A DNA stretch of 5,784 nt from an uncultured Lachnospiraceae bacterium (GCA_910588815.1 CAJUQY010000081.1:1-5784); one strand, 5' to 3'; shown: positions 1 through 5,701, counted from the stretch's first letter. Made by a program: numbers and translations. Notes: a model not told the origin generated them from the sequence alone.

Positions 1-697
1 ATAATGAAAAAAGCCCAATTCTTTTTTTAGAATCAGACTTTTTCAGTGCCCTCGTATAACAGGTATTATCATGAATATGGGGCCTAGCCTCCGGCTTCGT
101 GCAGATCAGCTTCTGATTCACCTGTATGCAGGCTTCCGTATGCTCATGGCCGCCTGCTCCCGCCTCCATTCCGCAGACCAGAGGCGCCTCTCCTGTCTGG
201 TAGCATTCCTCGGAATGGGTATGCTCCTCGCCTTCTTCCTGACCGCAGACCAAGACCTGCTCTGCCTCGCCGTAACAAGTCTCCGCGTGCTCATGGCCGC
301 CGTCTCCTTCCAGCTGGCCGCAAATCAGGCTCCTCTCCTCCTCGAAGCAGCCTGCCTCATGGACATGGGCCTCCACCTCAGGAAGAGTACAAACCTGATT
401 GCCTGCCGCATCGTAGCAAGGCGCTGCATGCTGATGGATCACAAAATCCGCATAGCCGCAAATCAGTTCCTTTCCATTCTCCCCTTCCCCATAACAGCTC
501 TCTGTATGCTGATGGAGCACATACTTGCAGGCGAGCACCTTCTCTTCCCTGGTCATCGCCCGGCCTGTAGGCTTTAAAACCACAAGTGTTCCCATCACGG
601 CGATGACTGCCAGGCAGAGAAACACTGTCAGCCACCGCCTATTCCTTTTCCGTCTGCGCAGCATCTCCGCTGCCTGTTTAAATACCGAAGATACCAT
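1..697 (-). CDS. Membrane-targeted Cys/His-repeat surface protein (partial at window edge)
   Basis: The frame starts at ATG 697-695, just after a GGGAGGAGG ribosome binding site, and is open to the window edge (232 codons, no stop). Residues 1-21 are strongly basic (RRRKRNRR), 22-41 form one hydrophobic segment, and GRA at 45-47 could be a signal peptidase site. The rest is outside-facing repeats: seven units of HxHxxxC[Y/F] (Cys 68, 94, 117, 141, 165, 190, 213; the sixth lacks the aromatic), separated by [L/V]xCG-type Cys (80, 126, 151, 175, with variants at 103 and 199). From memory, such repeats occur near the N terminus of large Lachnospiraceae surface proteins, often before Cna_B/SpaA-like domains; none is visible here. 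The regular His/Cys spacing suggests metal binding or disulfides, but that is inference. It is the third gene of a minus-strand unit, 20 bp after the signal peptidase. The last 15 or so codons run through a terminator-like hairpin, so the true C terminus is uncertain. Confidence 0.8.
   Translation of the reverse strand, partial: MVSSVFKQAAEMLRRRKRNRRWLTVFLCLAVIAVMGTLVVLKPTGRAMTREEKVLACKYVLHQHTESCYGEGENGKELICGYADFVIHQHAAPCYDAAGNQVCTLPEVEAHVHEAGCFEEERSLICGQLEGDGGHEHAETCYGEAEQVLVCGQEEGEEHTHSEECYQTGEAPLVCGMEAGAGGHEHTEACIQVNQKLICTKPEARPHIHDNTCYTRALKKSDSKKRIGLFSL
8..43 (-). terminator. Intrinsic-terminator-like hairpin inside the end of the repeat-protein frame
   Basis: Read on the minus strand, 43-29 (AAAAAGTCTGATTCT) pairs over all 15 positions with 22-8 (AGAATTGGGCTTTTT), allowing G-U pairs, around a six-A loop, and the descending arm ends in a run of T (12-7). 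On the plus strand the same fold has several mismatches, so the structure favours minus-strand transcription. A TGA at 45-43 sits directly before the A-tract, as is usual for a gene end, but it is one base out of frame with the repeat protein. Confidence 0.65.
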
Positions 698-717
698 CTT
701 TCTTCCTCCTCCCTAGA

Positions 718-1293
718 TCATTTTACAATCCCAATGTCCGACAAAGGCCAGACACGAAGTACAATTTTTCCAATTATCATCTTCTGCTCAATACAGCCGA
801 TGGCCCGGCTCCGGCTGTCAACGGAAACCGACCTGTGGTCTCCCAGCACAAAAAACCTGCCCTCCGGCACCTGGTACGGCAATTCAATATCGAATTCACC
901 CCGGGTCTTTTCGCTGATATATGGTTCATCCAGCAGTTGGCCATCCACATAAACGTTTCCTGTCTCGTCAATATCCACCTGCTGTCCCGATGTCGCGATC
1001 ACCCGCTTCAGCAGAATATCATTTCCATAATAAAATGCGATCACATCGCCTGCTTTTAAATTTTTACTGTTGATCGCTACCGCAATGTCTCCGTCATGGA
1101 GAGTCTCCTCCATGGAATCCCCGGATATCTGCAAAACCGGGCATACAAACACCGCAATCAATACTACCGCCGCGATCACCACCACAAGTGCGCCGACCGT
1201 AACCCCTACGACTCTTCTGTGGGAACGCTTATCTTTCTCCTTCTGCAGTTCCTTCCTGACCAGTTCGTCAAGGGACTTTTCCTCTACTCCCAT
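718..1293 (-). CDS. lepB: Signal peptidase I (S26 family, P-type)
   Basis: This is a 191-residue membrane serine protease that would cleave signal peptides from exported proteins on the outer face of the membrane. A basic N terminus (1-27) precedes one transmembrane helix (about 28-51). The catalytic Ser60 lies in ISGDSMEETLHDGD and the general-base Lys96 in ILLKRVIATSG; this Ser/Lys pair marks the prokaryotic P-type rather than the ER-type SipW class. The last box is FFVLGDHRSVSVDSRSRAIG (148-166), with His where many family members have Asn in GDNR. Length is normal for Gram-positive SPases. The start follows AAAGGAG by seven bases, and the first 10 bases overlap the end of the upstream coiled-coil gene, suggesting translational coupling. 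The adjoining repeat protein, 20 bp downstream, is the obvious candidate substrate, though this is inferred from position. It may be a specialised copy rather than the housekeeping enzyme. Confidence 0.94.
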   Translation of the reverse strand: MGVEEKSLDELVRKELQKEKDKRSHRRVVGVTVGALVVVIAAVVLIAVFVCPVLQISGDSMEETLHDGDIAVAINSKNLKAGDVIAFYYGNDILLKRVIATSGQQVDIDETGNVYVDGQLLDEPYISEKTRGEFDIELPYQVPEGRFFVLGDHRSVSVDSRSRAIGCIEQKMIIGKIVLRVWPLSDIGIVK

Positions 1294-1742
1294 GTATCAC
1301 TCCTTTCAGAGGGCTGCTCTTCTCCGCCCTCTTTCTCAGAGCCGGCCTTTTTCCGGCCTCCATACATCCGTTCAATATTTTCCAAATACTGATTCGCCGC
1401 CGCCTGTGCCGCCTCAAAGACTCCGTTCAGTTTCAAGGCCGCCTCTGCGATAGAGCCTGCCTCCCGCAAGCGGATTCTTCGGTCCGTCCTATGCCTCTCC
1501 AATTCGCTTTTCAGGGCTTTGATCTGCACATCCTTTTTGTCAAGGCGGCCGGCCAGCTTATGTATCTTCGCATCCTTGCTGTTTAAGCGGGCTTTAAGGC
1601 GCTCATAACCATCTTCCATTTCTTGGAGTTTTTTTTCTGTCTTGTCAAGCTGAAGGCGGAGTTCCTTTTCCTCCTGCACCTGCGTCAGCAATAATTGAAG
1701 AACCTCTCTGCGGTTCAATTTACGAAATTCTTTTTCTGTCAT
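1284..1742 (-). CDS. Soluble coiled-coil protein of unknown function
   Basis: A 152-residue hydrophilic protein with no signal peptide or membrane segment. Residues 1-20 (MTEKEFRKLNRREVLQLLLT) form a conserved-looking head. About 14-95 is a Lys/Glu/Leu-rich heptad coiled coil, 94-123 is an Ala-rich helix (AGSIAEAALKLNGVFEAAQA onward), and 128-152 is a charged, probably disordered tail. I recall similar proteins beside signal peptidases and pilin-like surface proteins in Lachnospiraceae, annotated as hypothetical; I know no function. The start at 1742 is preceded by CAGGGAG at suitable spacing. As the first gene of a minus-strand unit, its last 10 bases overlap the signal peptidase start. A cytoplasmic scaffold for the export unit is possible, but nothing in the sequence proves it. 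Confidence 0.85.
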   Translation of the reverse strand: MTEKEFRKLNRREVLQLLLTQVQEEKELRLQLDKTEKKLQEMEDGYERLKARLNSKDAKIHKLAGRLDKKDVQIKALKSELERHRTDRRIRLREAGSIAEAALKLNGVFEAAQAAANQYLENIERMYGGRKKAGSEKEGGEEQPSERSDTWE

Positions 1743-1802
1743 TGCGCACTCCCTGCCGGCAACTCTCTCCCCATAACTATATTATGCAGAAAGACAACTA
1801 CC

Positions 1803-1816
1803 ATTGTTTCAACAAT
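1803..1816. promoter_or_regulatory. Palindrome at the proximal minus-strand start site
   Basis: ATTGTTTCAACAAT is a perfect inverted repeat of 6-bp arms around a 2-bp spacer. It directly abuts the candidate -10 at 1817-1822, where a bound repressor would block initiation. The operator role is inferred from position only. Confidence 0.3.
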
Positions 1817-1845
1817 ATTTTACAACAAAAGCCGGAAGCATACAA
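1817..1845 (-). promoter_or_regulatory. Candidate proximal promoter of the coiled-coil/signal peptidase unit
   Basis: On the minus strand, TTGTAT (1845-1840) and TAAAAT (1822-1817) are separated by 17 bp. The -10 matches consensus at five of six bases and the -35 at three. Transcription would begin near 1810, giving a leader of about 68 bases before ATG 1742. Confidence 0.4.
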
Positions 1846-1914
1846 CCCATCCGCTTAAAAAGCAGAACTGTATCCCGGTAATTTTCCTGTATATTTATTA
1901 TATCGTCTCTATTC

Positions 1915-1928
1915 GTTATAAGTATAAC
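1915..1928. promoter_or_regulatory. Palindrome over the distal minus-strand -10
   Basis: GTTATAAGTATAAC has perfect 6-bp arms with a 2-bp spacer and fully covers the candidate -10. It could be an operator, or simply symmetry of an AT-rich promoter. Confidence 0.3.
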
Positions 1929-1942
1929 AGACCTACCGTCAA
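1915..1942 (-). promoter_or_regulatory. Candidate distal promoter of the minus-strand unit
   Basis: On the minus strand, TTGACG (1942-1937) and TATAAC (1920-1915) lie 16 bp apart, each matching the sigma-A consensus at five of six positions. The start would fall near 1908, giving a leader of about 165 bases. Its -10 lies in the perfect palindrome GTTATAAGTATAAC (1915-1928). Confidence 0.5.
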
Positions 1943-1992
1943 AAAAAGCGTCAAAAAAATTGAAAATAAGAGGTTTTTCAAAAAAATGAGGC

Positions 1993-2035
1993 TTGACTTT
2001 TTTCCTGAACAATGAAATCATATATTTATATATGA
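1993..2035 (+). promoter_or_regulatory. Candidate promoter and palindromic operator of the acyltransferase/ligase pair
   Basis: TTGACT (1993-1998) is a five-of-six -35 match. The -10 is unclear: AATCAT (2016-2021) has 17-bp spacing but is weak, while TATATT (2021-2026) is stronger but 22 bp away. Over this spot lies an 18-bp inverted repeat, TCATATATTTATATATGA (2018-2035), with 8-bp arms and a TT centre. A suboptimal promoter with an operator across the -10 would fit activator or repressor control, but this is inference. Confidence 0.4.
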
Positions 2036-2059
2036 ACAAAAGCAAGGAGGGCGCCGAGG

Positions 2060-3067
2060 ATGGATGCCGAAAAACGTCTTCCCGGTCTTTGCGGCCTGCG
2101 CGCCGTCTTTAGTATCGGAATCGTACTTTTTCATGTGAATAAGCTCTTCCACTCCGTTTTTTTCGGACTTCTTTCCCCTGTCTACACGTTCGGCGGCTAC
2201 TTTGGAAATTACATATTTTTTATCATCAGCGGCCTGCTTATGGCTTTTCATTACAAAGATGCTTTTCTTGGGCGCCAGTATCCTCTTTTCCTTTTTGCCA
2301 AAAAACAGATACTCAAAATTTATCCTTTATATGTCCTTTCCAATCTTGCGGCCATGCTTTTGCCCGGCAGCAAAATCAGCGCCGGCCGGACGCTTGCCAC
2401 CCTGTCTCTGACGGCGGCAGGCAAACCTTACGTTCCCTATAATGAACCGGCTTGGTTCTTATGTGTACTGCTGTTTTGCTATCTCCTGTATTATCTGATT
2501 GGCTCCCTCTCCTTCCTCCTCCCCTCTTTATATCTTCCCCTATGCGGCCTTTTTGCGGCCGGCGGCATGCTCCTCATGAAGCTTGACCTGGAGATTCCTT
2601 TTCTTTCCTGTACTTGCGGGGAGGGATGTTTTAATTTCTTCCTCGGTGCATTTCTCGGGGAGGCTGCAAGAAACCCCGGCGCCGGCCGCAGGGTCCCCCT
2701 GATCGCCGCCTGCGCGGTCTTGTCGATATTTACTGTCTGTATCGCCTGTTTCGGCCTGGCAGATATGCCGGGAGAAATGAGATGGAACATCTCCGTCATC
2801 TGTTTGTGCCTGGTCTGCCTGGCTCTGTATGCCAAACCTCTGACACGCCTTTTGGAGTTTTTTCCTTTGCGGACCCTCGGAGCCTGCAGCTTTTCTCTCT
2901 ATTTATGGCATGTTCCCTTTGCCCAGTGGTTTTCCTTCCTGGAAAATAAGCTGGGCCTTCGGATCACGGATCAGAGGCCAAATTTTGTTTTGTACCTTGT
3001 CCTATTGATTGAATTATCCATACTATCCCATCGCGTTCTGGAACGCCAAAGGAGGTCTTTCTCATGA
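2060..3067 (+). CDS. Integral-membrane acyltransferase, acyltransferase-3 (OafA-like) family
   Basis: A 335-residue polytopic protein of a family that moves acetyl or other acyl groups across the membrane onto surface sugars. Family marks: GLCGLRAVFSIGIVLFH near the start with Arg14 and His25, the expected catalytic His region; FFIISGLLMAFHYKD (53-67); KKQILKIYPLYVLSNL (81-96); EPAWFLCVLLFCYLLYYL (129-146); FNFFLGAFLG (191-200); and LGACSFSLYLWHVPF (273-287). About ten hydrophobic segments are visible, and the length fits a stand-alone member without a C-terminal SGNH domain. The start follows AAGGAGG by nine bases. Its TGA overlaps the next gene's ATG (ATGA at 3064-3067), so it is probably translationally coupled to the ligase-like gene and decorates the same glycan. 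The acyl group and acceptor cannot be read from sequence; WecH-like or peptidoglycan O-acetylation roles are alternatives. Confidence 0.88.
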   Translation: MDAEKRLPGLCGLRAVFSIGIVLFHVNKLFHSVFFGLLSPVYTFGGYFGNYIFFIISGLLMAFHYKDAFLGRQYPLFLFAKKQILKIYPLYVLSNLAAMLLPGSKISAGRTLATLSLTAAGKPYVPYNEPAWFLCVLLFCYLLYYLIGSLSFLLPSLYLPLCGLFAAGGMLLMKLDLEIPFLSCTCGEGCFNFFLGAFLGEAARNPGAGRRVPLIAACAVLSIFTVCIACFGLADMPGEMRWNISVICLCLVCLALYAKPLTRLLEFFPLRTLGACSFSLYLWHVPFAQWFSFLENKLGLRITDQRPNFVLYLVLLIELSILSHRVLERQRRSFS

Positions 3068-4440
3068 AAATCGCTGGTCTTTCTCCGGGCAGGCTCCTTC
3101 TCCCGGCCGCCGCCCTGCCGATTCTGTTTGTGTTAATCTTTAACGGCGTGGGAGATGTTTTTCTGGTCAGCCTGTCGGGCCTCCTTCTGTGTGCGGCAGG
3201 CCTTCTGCAAAAATCCCCACGGCCCGACTTAAAGATTTTTATTCCGTTTATCCTTTACTGCCTCGTCAGCCTGCTTTCGGCCTTCAATGTGTACGGAACG
3301 ATCGCATCCGGCTCTTATGTGCCCAAGCAGCTTCTTTTTCCGACTCTTTATCTCCTCATGGCTTCCCTCGGCCGCAGGCAGAGGGCTCTGCTGAGGCAGA
3401 TGTGTGTGTTCTTTGCCGTCATCGCCGCCGTCGTCAGCCTCGGCCAATTTACGGTAAACGCAGTGTTCTTTGACAAAGCGGGAAGATTGGGGGGCGTTTT
3501 AGGCAATCCCAACGCACTGGGAATCTTTCTTGTAATCAGTTGGTTTGCCCTCATGCATGCTGCCTCAGGCCAAAAGGAAGAGTATTTCTTTTTCACCGCC
3601 ATACTTCCACACCTGGAGCCGCTTTTGCTGGCCGCCCTCGCTTTGACCTTGTCCATGGGAAGCTTTGCCGCCATGGCCGCAGGTATCCTGGCAATCCTAA
3701 TAAAGAAAAAAAGGCAGGCTTCTTTCGGCGAAGTCTTCCGATATGCCTGCAGAAGCCTTGCAAAAGTAAGCCTGGGAGTCGGAAGCGGCGTACTGCTCTA
3801 TCTCACGGCCGCACGCACGGACGCACCCTGGTTCTGTCTTATACTCCTGCTCTATATCGTGGCGCTTGCCGCATTCTGGAAAAAGCTTGACCTCTTTCTC
3901 GGCGAATATTCAAAAGCCGCTGCCGCAGTTTCCCTCGGCGGCTTCTTTGTGGCGGCCGTCATCATGCTCTCCCGGCCCAGTTCTGTCGAGACCTTCGTCG
4001 AACGGCTGGAAATGATGCGAAACGGAATCCACTACCTGCTGCGATATCCCGTTCTCGGAATCGGCCCCGGCCAATGGCGAATTTATAATCGGTTCAGCAA
4101 TGAGAAATATTTTAATACCTGGTACATCCATAATTCCCTCATCCATGTAGGCGCCGAACTCGGCGTAACCGCCATGGCACTGCTGCTGGCGGTGGTGGTC
4201 CGAATCCTCAAAAAAGATTTAAAGCCATGGGCCAAGGCCGGATGTATCGCCTTTTTCTTCCACAATCTAATCGATACCGTTTTTTTCCATACCGGCGCTA
4301 TGACACTTGCAATTGTCGCATTTTGTGAACCAGACCTTCAGGAAAAGGAACTGAAAGGCCATACGGCAAAGCTCTTATTCGGAGCCTTTGCCCTGGTATT
4401 TTTTTATAATCTTTGTTTCTATATCATCAAAAAAGGGTAA
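3064..4440 (+). CDS. O-antigen ligase / Wzy polymerase-like membrane protein
   Basis: A 458-residue protein with roughly ten to twelve membrane segments. GRLGGVLGNPNALGIFLV (140-157) matches the conserved R-x-x-G-x-x-x-NPN-x-LG signature of O-antigen ligase/Wzy_C proteins. A long extracytoplasmic stretch (about 306-365) carries RYPVLGIGPGQWRIY (327-341) and WYIHNSLIHVGAELGV (353-368), with the His-Asn pair at 356-357 and Glu365 typical of the active-site loop. FFFHNLIDTVFFHTG (397-411) is a second common His-rich helix. Such enzymes join lipid-linked oligosaccharides into polymer or transfer them to an acceptor outside the membrane; in a Gram-positive, a polymerase or wall-glycan ligase is likelier than LPS ligation. 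The start overlaps the acyltransferase stop and follows AAAGGAGGTC. No glycosyltransferase or flippase accompanies it here, so the sugar substrate is unknown. Polymerase and ligase activities cannot be told apart by sequence alone. Confidence 0.87.
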   Translation: MKIAGLSPGRLLLPAAALPILFVLIFNGVGDVFLVSLSGLLLCAAGLLQKSPRPDLKIFIPFILYCLVSLLSAFNVYGTIASGSYVPKQLLFPTLYLLMASLGRRQRALLRQMCVFFAVIAAVVSLGQFTVNAVFFDKAGRLGGVLGNPNALGIFLVISWFALMHAASGQKEEYFFFTAILPHLEPLLLAALALTLSMGSFAAMAAGILAILIKKKRQASFGEVFRYACRSLAKVSLGVGSGVLLYLTAARTDAPWFCLILLLYIVALAAFWKKLDLFLGEYSKAAAAVSLGGFFVAAVIMLSRPSSVETFVERLEMMRNGIHYLLRYPVLGIGPGQWRIYNRFSNEKYFNTWYIHNSLIHVGAELGVTAMALLLAVVVRILKKDLKPWAKAGCIAFFFHNLIDTVFFHTGAMTLAIVAFCEPDLQEKELKGHTAKLLFGAFALVFFYNLCFYIIKKG

Positions 4441-4541
4441 GAAAAGCAAGGCTGAAATTAAAAAAACAGAGGCTTCCCCCTTGGCATTCTCGGCTTTCCG
4501 CACTATAATGGAAGAAAACAATGGACGAGGAGGGTCTCAGA
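4441..4541 (+). promoter_or_regulatory. Near-consensus promoter and leader of the DUF4432 gene
   Basis: TTGGCA (4481-4486) and a perfect TATAAT (4504-4509) are spaced by exactly 17 bp, placing the start near 4516. No clear terminator for the upstream ligase gene is seen between 4441 and 4480, so readthrough may add to this promoter. Confidence 0.8.
4528..4533 (+). promoter_or_regulatory. Ribosome binding site deciding the DUF4432 start
   Basis: AGGAGG sits eight bases before ATG 4542, ideal spacing. The in-frame ATG at 4521 would fall about five bases after the predicted transcription start and has no good site before it, so 4542 is preferred. Confidence 0.8.
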
Positions 4542-5540
4542 ATGGTACACAGAAGCTATTACGGACATGACACTCAATTTTACGGCGTGGAGGAACATCG
4601 CTTAGTCGGCGGCAGGGGGGACGGCATGCGGTTATTCCAGGTCAGAAACGGAAGCGGCCTGGAGTTTACGGTTTCCGCCGACCGGGCCGCCGACATTTCC
4701 CGCATCTCCTATAAGGGCGTCAATATGAACTACATGGGCTGCGCGGGTTATGTGGCGCCCGCCTATTATGACGAGCCTGGATTCGGATTTTTAAAATCCT
4801 TCACCTGTGGATTTCTTACTACCTGCGGCCTGCAGAATATCGGCGCCCCGGGTATGGACGGGGACGTCTCCTGTCCCTTACACGGAACTGTCTCCAACCT
4901 TCCCGCAGACCGGATTTATTATACGGAAGAGGACGGAAAAATCCGGATTAACGCCAAAATCAACGATATGGAGATCTTCAAGCAGAAGCTGTCCTTAAAC
5001 AGGACGATTTCCTGCGAGTACGGCAAAAACATCCTGAAAATTTCCGACACGGTAAAAAATGAGGGCTCCGCCGACGAACCGCTCCTGCTCCTCTATCACA
5101 TGAACCTCGGTTACCCTCTGCTGAGCGAGCATGCAAGGCTGGCCGTCTCTTCCGATCTGGTCATCCCCCGCGACGACCATGCGGCGAAGGATTTGGACAC
5201 CTGGGACAAGATGCTCTCTCCCGTCCCCAATTTCCAGGAGCAATGCTATTACCACGAATTTGAAGAAAATTCTCCCTGCGCCAAAATCTGGAACAGTGAC
5301 GTAAACGTGGGACTTGCTATCCGCTGGGACAAGTCGCAGATCCCCTATATGACAGAATGGAAGATGATGGGCGAGAGAGACTATGTCCTCGGCCTCGAGC
5401 CCTGCACCAACAAGCTGGAGGGGCGCGCCGTCCTTCGTGAAAACGGCGCTTTGCACTTTATAAAGCCCGGGGAAATCCGTCGCTTCGGACTGGAAGTGGA
5501 ATTTTTTGACAGAGAGGAAACTTGGGAGAACGCCCACTAA
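4542..5540 (+). CDS. DUF4432 family aldose-1-epimerase-like protein
   Basis: A 332-residue soluble protein, numbered here from ATG 4542, with no signal or membrane segment. It carries the DUF4432 pattern within the galactose-mutarotase-like beta-sandwich superfamily: SADRAADISRISYKG (45-59), FTCGFLTTCGLQNIG (87-101), PLHGTVSNLPAD (112-123), YHMNLGYPLLSEHARL (185-200) and LGLEPCTN (283-290). His114, His186 and Glu286 are candidate sugar-binding or catalytic residues by analogy with aldose 1-epimerases, where His and Glu act as acid and base. The likely role is binding or anomer conversion of a sugar or sugar derivative in the cytoplasm; the substrate is unknown, since most of the family is uncharacterised. 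It has its own strong promoter and a 101-bp gap from the ligase gene, so it need not belong to the surface-glycan pair. Length and motifs look intact. Confidence 0.88.
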   Translation: MVHRSYYGHDTQFYGVEEHRLVGGRGDGMRLFQVRNGSGLEFTVSADRAADISRISYKGVNMNYMGCAGYVAPAYYDEPGFGFLKSFTCGFLTTCGLQNIGAPGMDGDVSCPLHGTVSNLPADRIYYTEEDGKIRINAKINDMEIFKQKLSLNRTISCEYGKNILKISDTVKNEGSADEPLLLLYHMNLGYPLLSEHARLAVSSDLVIPRDDHAAKDLDTWDKMLSPVPNFQEQCYYHEFEENSPCAKIWNSDVNVGLAIRWDKSQIPYMTEWKMMGERDYVLGLEPCTNKLEGRAVLRENGALHFIKPGEIRRFGLEVEFFDREETWENAH

Positions 5541-5549
5541 AAGTTTTCC

Positions 5550-5602
5550 GGAAGCCGGCCGGCATGATTTCTATAAGCAGACGCTTGGCGGTTCGCTGCC
5601 AT
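5550..5602 (+). repeat. Intergenic repeat, copy 1 (53 bp)
   Basis: Starts GGAAGCCGGCCGGCATGATT and ends GGTTCGCTGCCAT. It matches 5615-5667 at 52 of 53 bases (A5579 versus T5644). It contains TGGCGG-TTCG-CTGCCA (5586-5601), a six-pair stem with one G-U and a UUCG loop, and the 10-bp palindrome GCCGGCCGGC. It lies 9 bp after the DUF4432 stop. Confidence 0.95.
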
Positions 5603-5612
5603 TCCCTGTAGG

Positions 5613-5701
5613 GGGGAAGCCGGCCGGCATGATTTCTATAAGCTGACGCTTGGCGGTTCGCTGCCATGTCTGCTTTAGACATCATGCCGGCCGGCTTCCC
5701 C
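5613..5701. repeat. 21-bp perfect inverted repeat with structured 47-nt loop
   Basis: Positions 5613-5633 are the exact reverse complement of 5681-5701. Inside the loop lie the UUCG stem (5651-5666) and a second small hairpin (ATGTCT 5666-5671 with AGACAT 5677-5682), so the RNA could form a branched, cloverleaf-like fold. The 5681-5699 arm is also complementary to the first 19 bases of copy 1, so two alternative long stems exclude each other. Neither strand has a clear U-run after the stem, so it is not a canonical terminator, although it sits between convergent genes and might stop both transcripts. Confidence 0.9.
5615..5667 (+). repeat. Intergenic repeat, copy 2 (53 bp)
   Basis: Second copy with a period of 65 bp, separated from copy 1 by a 12-bp spacer (TCCCTGTAGGGG). 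The same UUCG stem recurs at 5651-5666. This copy, with two flanking G, forms the left arm of the large inverted repeat. Confidence 0.95.

Larger units (their letters stand above)
1743..2059. other. Divergent intergenic control region
   Basis: This 317-bp AT-rich gap separates the minus-strand coiled-coil/peptidase unit from the plus-strand acyltransferase/ligase pair. Short open frames here lack ribosome binding sites and have low-complexity translations, so I see no gene. It holds two candidate minus-strand promoters, one candidate plus-strand promoter, three short palindromes, and three copies of TCAAAAAAA (1939, 1951, 1978). I did not recognise a riboswitch or T-box. Confidence 0.75.

Noticed and set aside
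71..577. Plus-strand open frame with recurring A-D/N-Q segments
   Set aside because: It is the antisense image of the Cys/His repeats; the minus frame has a start, ribosome site, signal segment and conserved residues, and this one has none.
378..635. Second minus-strand open frame within the repeat protein
   Set aside because: Lies in another frame of the repeat gene, with no ribosome site and no family resemblance.
1070..1453. Plus-strand frame opposite the signal peptidase and coiled-coil genes
   Set aside because: Ser/Thr/Pro-rich translation typical of antisense of helical coding DNA, and both genes opposite are well supported.
1695..2251. Short open frames in and around the divergent region on both strands
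   Set aside because: Lys/Phe-rich low-complexity translations without ribosome sites; they cross promoters or real gene starts.
4995..5537. 180-codon minus-strand frame opposite the DUF4432 gene
   Set aside because: The plus frame carries all DUF4432 motifs with promoter and ribosome site; this is a GC-bias shadow.
5550..5667. Possible CRISPR repeats
   Set aside because: Only two 53-bp units with a 12-bp spacer, far from CRISPR geometry, and no cas gene nearby.
5613..5701. Canonical intrinsic terminator
   Set aside because: The stem is strong, but no U-run follows on either strand; only a C/T-rich tract follows on the plus strand.
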